DNA of 34,014 nt. Source: an uncultured Clostridia bacterium (lineage in GTDB: Bacteria; Bacillota; Clostridia; UMGS1810). Positions 1-8,363 of this stretch are shown here, piece after piece. Location of the stretch: assembly GCA_905210855.1 (NCBI GenBank), contig CAJLYL010000006.1, positions 1 through 34,014 of the forward strand. The letters are read 5' to 3'. A program made the translations under genes and the position numbers. Every line of letters starts with the position of its first letter. The stretch's first letter is position 1. Below the pieces are notes generated by a model that saw only the letters and a list, made by a program, of their open reading frames with translations, had not been told where the DNA came from and made no database searches.

Positions 1-501
1 TATATGAATGCCGGAGCATACGGCGGCGAGATGAAGGATATAGTTGCGTCATCGAGGTTCGTTGCTCCCGACGGCAGCATAAAGGAGATAAGCGGAGCGG
101 AGCACGGTTTCGGTTACAGGCACAGCGTATTTTGCGTTGGCGGCGGCATAGTCACATCGGCGGTGTTTGAGCTGAACCGCGGCGATTTTGACGTGATAAA
201 AGCGCGCATGGCGGAGCTTAACGCGCGCAGACGTGAAAAACAGCCGCTGGAATACCCGAGCGCAGGCAGCACGTTTAAACGTCCCGAGGGGTATTTCGCC
301 GGAAAGCTTATTCAGGATTCGCAGCTTGCCGGCTTTTCGGTCGGCGGAGCGGCGGTTTCGGAGAAGCACTGCGGATTTGTCATAAACAAGGGCGGCGCGA
401 CGAGCGCGGATATACTGGCGGTGATACGCCATGTTCAGGATACGGTTTATGAGAGGTTCGGGGTCAGGCTCGAACCCGAGGTGAAAATATTAAAAATTTG
501 A
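1..501 (+). CDS. murB: UDP-N-acetylmuramate dehydrogenase, C-terminal part (5' truncated by window edge)
   Basis: This is the C-terminal half of MurB, the FAD/NADPH enzyme that reduces UDP-GlcNAc-enolpyruvate to UDP-MurNAc in cytoplasmic peptidoglycan precursor synthesis. The frame is open from base 1, so the true start lies outside the window. Seen: the motif SAGSTFKRPEG, which holds the family's catalytic serine, and the terminal LEPEVKIL, which holds the catalytic glutamate. Both are typical of the Bacillus-type short MurB. The N-terminal FAD-binding part is missing only because of the window edge. rapZ follows after about 30 bases, and murB-rapZ-yvcK-whiA is a well known Firmicute order, so this is probably the first visible gene of that operon. 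Identification is secure from the motifs and the neighbours. Confidence 0.95.
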   Translation, partial: YMNAGAYGGEMKDIVASSRFVAPDGSIKEISGAEHGFGYRHSVFCVGGGIVTSAVFELNRGDFDVIKARMAELNARRREKQPLEYPSAGSTFKRPEGYFAGKLIQDSQLAGFSVGGAAVSEKHCGFVINKGGATSADILAVIRHVQDTVYERFGVRLEPEVKILKI

Positions 502-533
502 AAAACGGCAGATAAACAGAGGGGATGGTAAGA

Positions 534-1409
534 TTGAAATTTGTTATTATAACCGGAATGTCGGGCGCAGGCAAGAGTCAGGCAATCAAGGTATTTGAAG
601 ACATCGGTTACTATTGCATAGACAATATGCCGCCGAAGCTCTTTTCAAAGTTTGCCGAGATATGCGCCCAATCGGACGGGGTGCTCAACAACATTGCTTT
701 TGCAATAGACACGCGCAGCGGAAATATGTTCCGAGAACTGCCGGTCTGCCTGGATGAATTTGAACGGACAAACGGAAAATGCGAGATACTTTTTCTCGAT
801 GCGGACAACGAGATACTTATTAAAAGATACAAGGAGAGCCGCAGAAAACATCCGCTCTCGGGTGACGGCGGCGTGCTCGACGGCATAAACACCGAGAGGA
901 AGCTCCTTGCCGATATCCGCAAGCGGGCAACCTGCATTGTGGATACCTCCAACATGAAGCCAAAGCAGCTCGGCGATTATATACGCACCGTGTTTGCCTC
1001 GGATTTTGACGACAAAAAGAGCATGGCAATCAATGTGCAGTCGTTTGGATTCAAGTACGGCATACCGATAGACGCCGACCTGGTGTTCGATGTGCGTTTT
1101 CTGCCAAACCCGTTTTATATACCCGAGCTTAAGGAAAAGACGGGTCTTGACTCCGAGGTGTCGGGCTATGTCATGGGCTTTGATGTATCAAAGGATTTTG
1201 TGTCGAGGCTAAACGATATGTTCGATTTTCTTGTGCCCAATTATATTAAGGAGGGCAAGTCAAACCTTGTTGTGGCGGTGGGCTGCACGGGCGGCAAGCA
1301 CCGCTCGGTGACCGTGGCAAACGAGCTTGCGGGTCATCTGTGCCGCGAGGGATACAACACATTTGTCAATCACAGAGATATAAACAAGGATAGGGTCGTT
1401 AGTCAATAA
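534..1409 (+). CDS. rapZ: RapZ/YvcJ family nucleotide-binding protein
   Basis: RapZ (YvcJ) is a cytoplasmic P-loop nucleotide-binding protein. In enterobacteria it is an RNA adaptor controlling GlmS; in Firmicutes its role is less defined and it is always found next to yvcK and whiA. Seen: Walker A GMSGAGKS at residues 8-15 and the C-terminal signature GCTGGKHRSV. At 291 residues it has the normal family length. I chose the TTG at 534: the SD AGAGGGGA (518-525) sits 8 bases before it, and the protein then begins MKFVIITG like its relatives. The ATG at 525 overlaps the SD itself and is unlikely. Spacing to yvcK is 20 bases, suggesting co-transcription. Confidence 0.95.
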   Translation: MKFVIITGMSGAGKSQAIKVFEDIGYYCIDNMPPKLFSKFAEICAQSDGVLNNIAFAIDTRSGNMFRELPVCLDEFERTNGKCEILFLDADNEILIKRYKESRRKHPLSGDGGVLDGINTERKLLADIRKRATCIVDTSNMKPKQLGDYIRTVFASDFDDKKSMAINVQSFGFKYGIPIDADLVFDVRFLPNPFYIPELKEKTGLDSEVSGYVMGFDVSKDFVSRLNDMFDFLVPNYIKEGKSNLVVAVGCTGGKHRSVTVANELAGHLCREGYNTFVNHRDINKDRVVSQ

Positions 1410-1429
1410 ACGATTTTGGTGTTTGTGCT

Positions 1430-2401
1430 ATGAAAAGATTATCTGATATAAAGGTTGTTGCTCTCGGCGGAGGCACGGGTCTGTCAACCATGCTGAGGGG
1501 AATCAAGCTTTACACAAAGAACATTAATGTAATAGTAACCGTGGCGGATGACGGCGGCGGCAGCGGAATGATTCGCGAGGAGCTTAACATTCTGCCCCCG
1601 GGAGATATCCGCAACTGCCTGACCGCGCTTGCGGACACCGAGCCGCTCATGAAGGAGCTGTTTCGCTACCGTTTCAAGAGCGGCAGACTTGAGGGACAGT
1701 CATTCGGCAATCTTTTTCTCGCGGCGATGTGCGATGTTAGCGGAGATTTTGTCACGGCTATTGAAAAAATGAGCTCCGTCCTTGCAGTCACGGGCAATGT
1801 GCTGCCGGTGACAAAGGATGACGTCAACCTTGTGGGGGTTCTTAAGGACGGCAGCAGAATTGTCGGCGAATCGCACATTCCCGTTGCGGCGCTTGAGAAG
1901 CATTCGCCCATAGACCACATAGAGCTTTTGCCGGAGAATGTTGTGCCGTTTGACAGGTGTATATCGGCGATAAACGACGCAGACATAATAATCCTCGGCC
2001 CGGGCAGCCTGTACACAAGCATTATTCCGAATCTGCTTGTGGACGGAATATCTTTTGCGCTTGCCGCCTCACCTGCAAAGAAGGTGTATGTGTGCAACGT
2101 GATGACGCAGCCCGGCGAGACGGACGGATTTTCGGCATACGACCATGTGGCGGCAATTGAGAAACACATGGGAGGAAACTACATAGATTACTGCATAGCG
2201 AACAGCGGAGATATTCCGCCGCAGGCGGCAGTAAAGTACGAGGAGCAGAATTCCGTGCCGGTGCGGCTCGACAAGAGCCGTTTTGACGGTTGTCACACCG
2301 AGCTGATAGAGAAGAATCTTGTTTTCTACGATAAGGAGAACCTTATAGTAAGGCATGATTACGTTAAGCTTGCGAGGGAGATACTGAGGCTGTGTATGTA
2401 G
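1430..2401 (+). CDS. yvcK: YvcK family gluconeogenesis factor / UDP-sugar-binding protein
   Basis: YvcK proteins (CofD-like Rossmann fold) are needed for growth and normal cell-wall synthesis on gluconeogenic carbon sources in Bacillus. They bind UDP-sugars; no enzyme reaction is established. Seen: glycine-rich loop LGGGTGLSTML at about residues 12-22, VADDGGGSG near 42, and PPGDIRNCL, all hallmarks of the family. Length is 323 residues, as usual. The start is the ATG at 1430; the SD is weak, so translation may be coupled to rapZ, which ends 20 bases upstream. whiA follows after 9 bases. A CofD-type phospholactate transferase is excluded by context, since no F420 genes are present. Confidence 0.95.
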   Translation: MKRLSDIKVVALGGGTGLSTMLRGIKLYTKNINVIVTVADDGGGSGMIREELNILPPGDIRNCLTALADTEPLMKELFRYRFKSGRLEGQSFGNLFLAAMCDVSGDFVTAIEKMSSVLAVTGNVLPVTKDDVNLVGVLKDGSRIVGESHIPVAALEKHSPIDHIELLPENVVPFDRCISAINDADIIILGPGSLYTSIIPNLLVDGISFALAASPAKKVYVCNVMTQPGETDGFSAYDHVAAIEKHMGGNYIDYCIANSGDIPPQAAVKYEEQNSVPVRLDKSRFDGCHTELIEKNLVFYDKENLIVRHDYVKLAREILRLCM

Positions 2402-2410
2402 GAGACTGAT

Positions 2411-3340
2411 ATGTCATTTTCATCGGACGTTAAAAATGAAATAACAAAAAAATATACAAACGAAAAATCCGCCCTTGCCGAGCTGACCGCCATGATATGC
2501 TTCGGAGGCAAGCTGAAAAAGGGCGATAACGGATATTATTTTTATGTGCTGACAGAAAATCCACGCACCGCGCGCAGAGTATATTCTCTGCTAAAGGGCA
2601 CGTTGGAAATATCTTCGCGCATAAAAATAAGAAAAACTTCGGAAAAAAGCACATACTATGAGGTGCTTACGGATAATGAGGCGGACATTGAACGGCTTTT
2701 TGAAAAATGCGCCCTTACGGACGGCGGACGCGGAATCGGCGGCTTTGTCAGCTACCGCATTTCGCCGCGCATAATTCCCAACCGCGAGACAAAAAAAGCC
2801 TTTGTGCGCGGCGCCTTTATAGCGGGCGGCTCGGTTATGAACCCGAAGAAAAATTATCACCTTGAGTTCACCACAAGCCGTTACGGGCTTGCAAACGATT
2901 TTTCGGCACTGCTCGGCGAGCTCGGCATTCCGCCGAAAAGCGTTATGCGCAAGTCAAAATATGTGCTGTATTACAAAAGCTGCGACGACATAACCGATGT
3001 GCTCTCTGTTCTCGGCGCGGTCAACAGCCTTATGGAGTATCACAACGCAAAAATCGTGAAGGAAGTGCGCAACAATGTCAACAGGACAATAAACTGCGAA
3101 ACCGCAAACATGAACAAGACGATAGACGCGTCGGTCGAGCAGACAATGAGCATTAAAAGACTTATGGAAAAGGGCGTGTTTGACACTCTGCCCGACAGCC
3201 TGCGCGAGATAGCCGAGCTCAGGCTCAAATATCCCGATTACAGCCTTAAGGAGCTCGGCGAGGCGGCGAATCCGCCGATAGGAAAATCGGGCGTAAACCA
3301 CAGGCTGCGCAAGATACTGGATATTGCAGAAAACTGCTGA
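2411..3340 (+). CDS. whiA: DNA-binding protein WhiA
   Basis: WhiA is a DNA-binding protein with a degenerate LAGLIDADG homing-endonuclease fold and a C-terminal helix-turn-helix. It controls sporulation septation in Streptomyces and affects cell division and chromosome segregation in Bacillus. Seen: the conserved stretch around RGAFIAGGSVMNPKKNYHLE (about residue 135) and the C-terminal HTH SLKELGEAANPPIGKSGVNH (residues about 277-296), with the usual length of 309. An SD GTAGGAG lies just before the ATG. The gene closes the murB-rapZ-yvcK-whiA run; dnaE starts 16 bases later behind its own strong SD. Confidence 0.95.
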   Translation: MSFSSDVKNEITKKYTNEKSALAELTAMICFGGKLKKGDNGYYFYVLTENPRTARRVYSLLKGTLEISSRIKIRKTSEKSTYYEVLTDNEADIERLFEKCALTDGGRGIGGFVSYRISPRIIPNRETKKAFVRGAFIAGGSVMNPKKNYHLEFTTSRYGLANDFSALLGELGIPPKSVMRKSKYVLYYKSCDDITDVLSVLGAVNSLMEYHNAKIVKEVRNNVNRTINCETANMNKTIDASVEQTMSIKRLMEKGVFDTLPDSLREIAELRLKYPDYSLKELGEAANPPIGKSGVNHRLRKILDIAENC

Positions 3341-3356
3341 GCAAGGAGGGGCGGAT

Positions 3357-6300
3357 ATGGGATTTGCACATCTTCATGTGCATACGCAGTACAGCTTGCT
3401 GGACGGCGCTGCCGAAATTGGCAGGCTGGCGGAAGCTGCGGCGGAGCAGGGTTTTGATTCGCTTGCAATAACAGACCACGGCGTAATGTACGGCGCGGTG
3501 GAGTTTTACACCGCCGTAAAATCCAAAGGAATAAAACCCATTATCGGATGCGAGGTGTATACCGCTCCGCGCAGCCGATTCGACAAGGTACACGGAATTG
3601 ACTCTCAATACGGGCACCTTGTTTTGCTTGCACGCAATAATACCGGTTACAAAAATCTCATGAAGCTTGTCTCCCTGTCATACTCCGAGGGGTACTATTA
3701 CAAACCGCGCGTGGATGATGAAATACTGAAAAAATACTCCGAGGGCTTGATTGCCCTGAGCGCCTGTCTGCGCGGAGATGTGCCCATGGCGGTGCTCGGC
3801 GGCGGAGTGGACGCTGGAGTAAGAGCCGCGCAGAAATACTGCGATATATTCGGAAAGGAAAATTTTTTCATCGAGCTTCAGGATCACGGTATTCCGGAGG
3901 AAAAACGCGTTATTGACGGACTTGCCGAGGTGGCGCACATTTGCGGAGCAGGGCTTGTCGCCACAAACGACGTGCATTATGTGGACAGCTCGGACGCATT
4001 TTTGCAGGATGTGCTCACTTGTATACAAACAGGTTCCAAACTTGACGATACCGACAGATTAAAATTTGAGGGGAGCGAGTTTTATCTCAAGAGCGAAGAT
4101 GATATGCGCACTTTGTTTGCAAAATACCCCGAAGCAATAGAGAACACGGAGAAAATTGCCGCTATGTGCAATGTCACGCTCGATTTTGACACTATGCATC
4201 TGCCGGCGGCAATGCCCGATACGGACAAGCCGCATGATGTGTACCTCAAAGAGCTTTGTACGGACGGGGTTTATAAAAAATATCAAAACCCGGGAGAGGA
4301 GATTTTTGAGCGGCTCGATTATGAACTCGGCGTTATAAACTCCATGGGTTACACGGATTATTTCCTCATTGTGTGGGATTTCATAGCGTATGCCAAGCGT
4401 AATCACATAATGGTAGGCCCGGGCAGAGGTTCGGCGGCAGGCAGCCTTGTTGCCTATGTCCTGAACATCACCGAGATAGATCCGCTTAAATATGATTTGA
4501 TTTTTGAGCGTTTTCTCAATCCGGAGCGCGTGAGTATGCCGGATATCGACGTGGATTTCTGCTATGAACGCCGCGACGAGGTTAAGGAATACGTGGTGAA
4601 TAAATACGGAGTGGGCAGAGTGGCACAGATAGCCACCTTCGGCACAATGGCGGCGCGCGCGGCGATTCGCGATGTCGGCAGGGTAATGGGGTGCGACCCG
4701 TCGCTTGTGGACAAAGCGGCAAAATCCGTGCCCGAGATGCTGCACATAAAGCTGAAGGACGCCATAGATATGGACGCGGAGCTCAGGTCGATGTACAGCG
4801 GCGACCCTGTCATGAGGCGGCTGCTCGACACCGCAATGGCGCTGGAGGGCTTTCCGCGCAACGTGTCCACCCATGCCGCCGGAATCGTTATTGCCGACGC
4901 ACCGCTCGATAATTATGTGCCGCTGCAAACGGCAGATACGGGCATGATTACCCAGTATCCCATGGCGGCACTGGAAAAGCTCGGATTGCTCAAGATGGAT
5001 TTTCTCGGTCTGCGCAACCTCACAGTCATACGCGACGCAATCGCCATGACGGAGAAGTACGAGGGCGTGAGGATAGACCTCAAAAATCTTGACTATGAGG
5101 ACAAGGCGACGTTTGACATGATATCGGACGGCGACACGGACGGCGTGTTTCAGCTTGAAAATCCCGGGCTGCGCACATTTATGCAGAAATTCCGTCCGCA
5201 CAGCATAGAGGATGTCATACTGACTACCTCCATATACCGTCCCGGCCCCATGGAGCAGATACCGCAGTTTCTCAAAAATGTGAAAAATCCGCGCGGAATA
5301 ACATATATGCATCCGCTGCTCGAGCCGATACTGCGCCCGACCTACGGAGCGATTATCTATCAGGAGCAGGTCATGGAGATTGTGCGCTCGCTCGCCGGAT
5401 ATTCATTCGGCAGGGCAGACCTTGTGCGCCGTGCCATGGCTAAAAAGAAGCACTCCGTTATGGAAAAAGAGCGTGAGATATTCATTCACGGGCTTGTCGA
5501 GGACGGAGTCCGCGTGATAGACGGAGCCGTCAACCGCGGTGTGGAGGAGACAACGGCGAATGCCATATTCGATTACCTGATAGATTTTGCAAACTATGCG
5601 TTTAACAAGTCGCACGCGGCGTGCTATGCCACCGTTGCTTATCAGACGGCGTATCTCAAGCGGCATTATCCCGTGGAATTTCTTGTGGCGCTGCTCATGA
5701 GCCTTACCGGCAATTCGTATAAGATAAACAAATACATCCGCGTTTTCGGCAAATACGGGATATATCTGCTGCCGCCGGATATCAACAAAAGCTGTGCGCA
5801 GTTTGCGGTGGAGGGCAGGAATGTTCGCTTTGCGCTCTCCGCGCTCAAAAACGTGGGCATACAGTTTCCGCATGATGTGGAGGCAGAGAGGGAGCACGGC
5901 GGCGTTTTCAAAAGCTTTTCCGATTTTGTGGTGCGAATGAGCGCCTATGACACAAACCGCCGCACCATAGAAACGCTGATAAAATGCGGCGCGTTTGATT
6001 CGCTGTATCCAAACAGGAAAGCGCTTGTGACAAGCTTTGAAAAAATGTTTGATTACGCCTCGGCGGACGCACGTCTTGCCGTTCTGGGTCAGGTGAGCCT
6101 CTTCGGCGACGATTCGGCGTCCGTTACCGATGGTATGATAGAGAGGATAGCCGATTACACCGATTCGGAAAAGCTTGATTACGAAAAGGAATTTTCGGGG
6201 ATGTATCTCAGCGCTCATCCGCTTGACGGCTATCTGCTCAAGGCAAAGGCGTTTTCGCAGTGCGACATTTACTCGCTGTCGGAGGGCAATGTGCCCGATG

Positions 6301-6782
6301 ACGGCAAGGTGCGGGTGTGCGGAGTTGTGACAGGTGTGCACAAAAAGCGCACCAAAAAGGGTGTGCTTATAGTGACGATGACTCTGAGCGACTATTATTC
6401 CGACATAGAACTGGTCGCCTTTGAGAAAAAATACGATATGTATTCGCGGTATCTGACGGACGGCAGCGTACTTTTTGTTGAGGCGACGGTCAGTGACCGA
6501 GGCAAAAAAAACATCAGCCTGTCGCTCGTAAGCGCCGTGCCGCTCGATGGGCTTAGCGTTGCGGATTCAAAGCGGCTGTATGTCCGCGTGCCCGATGATT
6601 CGTCTGTGGGCAGTGTGACGGAGATTACGTCAAGGTATTGCGGAAAAAGCGGGCTTAACATTTATTTGAGCGATTCAAAGACCGTTTTGCGCGCTTCGGA
6701 CGACAGAAAAGTGCGCCTGTGCAACGAACTGATTAAAGAGCTTTGCGACAAATTCGGCGACGAAAATATAAAAATTACTTAA
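3357..6782 (+). CDS. dnaE: DNA polymerase III subunit alpha (DnaE type)
   Basis: Replicative DNA polymerase III alpha subunit of the DnaE class. Firmicutes also carry PolC, and DnaE then mainly extends primers on the lagging strand. Seen: N-terminal PHP domain starting FAHLHVHTQYSLLDG, the nucleotide-binding GPGRGSAAGS, catalytic aspartates in PDIDVDF (Asp396 and Asp398), the conserved KSHAACYA region and a C-terminal OB-fold (VRVCGVVTGV onward). Length is 1141 residues, typical of the DnaE1 class. I start it at the ATG at 3357 because AAGGAGGGG (3343-3351) lies six bases ahead. An upstream in-frame ATG at 3324 would overlap whiA and has no SD. Confidence 0.97.
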   Translation: MGFAHLHVHTQYSLLDGAAEIGRLAEAAAEQGFDSLAITDHGVMYGAVEFYTAVKSKGIKPIIGCEVYTAPRSRFDKVHGIDSQYGHLVLLARNNTGYKNLMKLVSLSYSEGYYYKPRVDDEILKKYSEGLIALSACLRGDVPMAVLGGGVDAGVRAAQKYCDIFGKENFFIELQDHGIPEEKRVIDGLAEVAHICGAGLVATNDVHYVDSSDAFLQDVLTCIQTGSKLDDTDRLKFEGSEFYLKSEDDMRTLFAKYPEAIENTEKIAAMCNVTLDFDTMHLPAAMPDTDKPHDVYLKELCTDGVYKKYQNPGEEIFERLDYELGVINSMGYTDYFLIVWDFIAYAKRNHIMVGPGRGSAAGSLVAYVLNITEIDPLKYDLIFERFLNPERVSMPDIDVDFCYERRDEVKEYVVNKYGVGRVAQIATFGTMAARAAIRDVGRVMGCDPSLVDKAAKSVPEMLHIKLKDAIDMDAELRSMYSGDPVMRRLLDTAMALEGFPRNVSTHAAGIVIADAPLDNYVPLQTADTGMITQYPMAALEKLGLLKMDFLGLRNLTVIRDAIAMTEKYEGVRIDLKNLDYEDKATFDMISDGDTDGVFQLENPGLRTFMQKFRPHSIEDVILTTSIYRPGPMEQIPQFLKNVKNPRGITYMHPLLEPILRPTYGAIIYQEQVMEIVRSLAGYSFGRADLVRRAMAKKKHSVMEKEREIFIHGLVEDGVRVIDGAVNRGVEETTANAIFDYLIDFANYAFNKSHAACYATVAYQTAYLKRHYPVEFLVALLMSLTGNSYKINKYIRVFGKYGIYLLPPDINKSCAQFAVEGRNVRFALSALKNVGIQFPHDVEAEREHGGVFKSFSDFVVRMSAYDTNRRTIETLIKCGAFDSLYPNRKALVTSFEKMFDYASADARLAVLGQVSLFGDDSASVTDGMIERIADYTDSEKLDYEKEFSGMYLSAHPLDGYLLKAKAFSQCDIYSLSEGNVPDDGKVRVCGVVTGVHKKRTKKGVLIVTMTLSDYYSDIELVAFEKKYDMYSRYLTDGSVLFVEATVSDRGKKNISLSLVSAVPLDGLSVADSKRLYVRVPDDSSVGSVTEITSRYCGKSGLNIYLSDSKTVLRASDDRKVRLCNELIKELCDKFGDENIKIT

Positions 6783-6819
6783 AAAGTTAATAAAAATCGT
6801 TAACAAAGGTCAAAATAGC

Positions 6820-6848
6820 TTGATTTTTTTGCGGAAATGTTTTATTAT
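6820..6848 (+). promoter_or_regulatory. Sigma-A-type promoter for mtrB
   Basis: TTGATT at 6820-6825, a 17-base spacer, and TATTAT at 6843-6848. It lies in the AT-rich gap after dnaE and gives a leader of about 70 bases before the mtrB start. It suggests that mtrB and probably pfkA are transcribed separately from dnaE. Confidence 0.7.
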
Positions 6849-6876
6849 ATATCATATATGTAATTTAAACAGATTA

Positions 6877-6904
6877 AGATGGTTTTATCATCTGATATCA
6901 GATG
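6877..6904 (+). promoter_or_regulatory. Alternative hairpins (palindrome) in the mtrB leader
   Basis: A perfect 16-base palindrome CATCTGATATCAGATG sits at 6889-6904, seven bases before the mtrB SD (AGGAGGG, 6911-6917). Its left half can also pair with AGATG at 6877-6881, so two mutually exclusive hairpins are possible. It may be a protein operator or an RNA switch; only the pairing is seen. Confidence 0.45.
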
Positions 6905-6924
6905 TCTTTGAGGAGGGAAGAGAC

Positions 6925-7152
6925 ATGAACGAGGTAAACAGCTATGGAGATTATGTTGTAATTAAGGCTCTGGAGAACGGAGTAAACATCATGGGGCTTA
7001 CCCGCGGCCGTGACACAAAGTTTCATCACACCGAGATACTCGATGAGGGTCAGGTGTATATCGCCGAATTTACGGAGATAACTTCCGCCATGAAGATTAA
7101 AGGAAAAGCAGAAATTTATACAAGTCACGGAAAAATATTATCCGGAGACTGA
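6925..7152 (+). CDS. mtrB: TRAP-like protein (trp RNA-binding attenuation protein family, MtrB)
   Basis: A 75-residue protein closely resembling TRAP, the 11-mer ring that in Bacillus binds tryptophan and wraps GAG/UAG-repeat RNA to repress trp genes. Seen: DYVVIKALENGVNIMGLTRG, DTKFHH and FTEITSAMKIKGKAEIY align without gaps to Bacillus TRAP as I remember it. Tryptophan-pocket threonines (Thr26, Thr31) and Ser54 are kept. However, the RNA-contacting Lys37 of Bacillus corresponds to Ile38 here, Arg58 to Lys59, Gln47 to Glu48 and His51 to Ile52, so RNA and ligand specificity may differ. The start is the ATG at 6925 behind AGGAGGG; an upstream in-frame extension to 6820 is only leader. pfkA follows after 19 bases. 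No trp genes are in the window. Confidence 0.85.
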   Translation: MNEVNSYGDYVVIKALENGVNIMGLTRGRDTKFHHTEILDEGQVYIAEFTEITSAMKIKGKAEIYTSHGKILSGD

Positions 7153-7171
7153 TTTTGAGGGGGTTATCATA

Positions 7172-8140
7172 ATGGTAAAAAACATTGGAGTATTGACAAG
7201 CGGCGGAGACGCACCCGGCATGAACGCGGCGGTGCGCTCCGTGGTTAGGTGCGGATTGGCAAGCGGCATGAATATGTTCGCCATATACGACGGCTACAAC
7301 GGATTGCTCAAAGGGGAGATAGAACAGCTCACCACGCGCGGCGTGTGCGATATCATTCAGCGCGGCGGCACCATTCTCTCCACAGCGCGCTGCCTGGAGT
7401 TTAAGACTCTTGAGGGTCAGCAGAAAGGCTTGCAGGTTGCCAGAGAGCACGGACTCGACGCCATTGTCGTAATCGGCGGTGACGGCAGCTTTATGGGCGC
7501 AAGGGCGCTCACAAATCTCGGCCTGCCCACAATAGGCATCCCGGGAACCATAGACAATGACATCGCTTGCAGCGAATATACCATAGGTTATGACACGGCG
7601 CTTAACACCGCTATGGAGGCCGTGGATAAGATAAGAGACACCATGACGAGCCACAGCCGCTGCTGCCTGGTAGAGGTAATGGGCAGAAACGCAGGATATA
7701 TCGCACTTAATGTGGCAGTTGCTACGGGCGCGGAGACTGTGCTCATACCCGAGCGTAAGTATGATTTTGAAAAAGACGTACTTGCGGCGGTTAAGCAGTC
7801 GAGAATTGCCGGCAAGAAGAATCACATAATCATAGTTGCCGAGGGCGTTGGCATGGATGTCATGGAGACTGCAAAGAAGATTGGCGAGCTGACGGGCATA
7901 GACACCCGTGCATCAGTGCTGGGTCATATGCAGCGCGGCGGCAGCCCGACCTGCAAGGATCGCGTAATAGCGGCGCAGATGGGTCAGAGGGCAATCGAGC
8001 TTTTGGTTGCCGGTCAGTCCAACCGCATTGTGTGCGTAAGGGACGGCAAAATTGCCGATGTTGACGTAAACGAAGGTCTCGCAATGAAAAAGAGCATAGA
8101 TGACGAGGAAATCAAGCTTTCGAGTATGCTTGCCATATAA
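7172..8140 (+). CDS. pfkA: ATP-dependent 6-phosphofructokinase
   Basis: Catalyses ATP-dependent phosphorylation of fructose 6-phosphate to fructose 1,6-bisphosphate, the committed step of glycolysis, in the cytoplasm. Seen: the N-terminal ATP loop TSGGDAPGMNAAVRS, the GGDGS motif, the catalytic IPGTIDNDI with the proton-acceptor aspartate, and GHMQRGGSPT near residue 250. Length is 322 residues, matching bacterial PfkA tetramers. Glycine in GGDGS fits ATP rather than pyrophosphate use. The SD GAGGGGG precedes the ATG. It lies directly after mtrB and probably shares its promoter; a small membrane protein gene follows at 12 bases. Confidence 0.97.
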   Translation: MVKNIGVLTSGGDAPGMNAAVRSVVRCGLASGMNMFAIYDGYNGLLKGEIEQLTTRGVCDIIQRGGTILSTARCLEFKTLEGQQKGLQVAREHGLDAIVVIGGDGSFMGARALTNLGLPTIGIPGTIDNDIACSEYTIGYDTALNTAMEAVDKIRDTMTSHSRCCLVEVMGRNAGYIALNVAVATGAETVLIPERKYDFEKDVLAAVKQSRIAGKKNHIIIVAEGVGMDVMETAKKIGELTGIDTRASVLGHMQRGGSPTCKDRVIAAQMGQRAIELLVAGQSNRIVCVRDGKIADVDVNEGLAMKKSIDDEEIKLSSMLAI

Positions 8141-8152
8141 CGGGGAGACAAC

Positions 8153-8329
8153 ATGAAAATTTTAATAGCGATCTTGCTTGTTCTCGGATGTGCGCTGTGT
8201 TTCGGCTCGGCTAAAATCGCGCCGAAGGTTTTTCAAAGAGACGAGATAACCGATCGGGACAAGGTGATAATAAAAACGGCGGGTCTTGTGCTTGTTGTAA
8301 TCGCCGCCGTGATAACTTTTACAATCTGA
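8153..8329 (+). CDS. Small two-helix membrane protein, unknown function
   Basis: A 58-codon gene starting MKILIAILLV behind the SD CGGGGAG (8141-8147), 12 bases after pfkA. The protein has a hydrophobic segment at residues about 3-20, a charged middle (KVFQRDEITDRDK) and a second hydrophobic segment at about 38-57, so two transmembrane helices with a short charged loop are predicted. Residue 13 is a cysteine, but the context is not a convincing lipobox. I recognise no family. Position, good SD and clean hydrophobic pattern support a real gene in the pfkA transcript; valS follows after about 35 bases. Confidence 0.65.
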   Translation: MKILIAILLVLGCALCFGSAKIAPKVFQRDEITDRDKVIIKTAGLVLVVIAAVITFTI

Positions 8330-8363
8330 CACAGAGGTGTCAGTGAAAGGAATGAAAATTTAG

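Noticed and set aside
4059..5312. 417-codon open frame on the - strand opposite dnaE, and a similar 385-codon one at 11171-12328 opposite folC
   Set aside because: Shadow frames of conserved enzymes, rich in His, Arg and Cys, with no SD or domain.
6905..6935. TRAP-binding GAG repeats in the mtrB leader
   Set aside because: Only three or four GAG triplets occur, mostly part of the SD; known sites need many repeats with 2-3 base spacing.
8330..8363. T-box leader for valS
   Set aside because: Only about 34 bases separate it from the previous gene; no specifier stem, T-box sequence or terminator is present.
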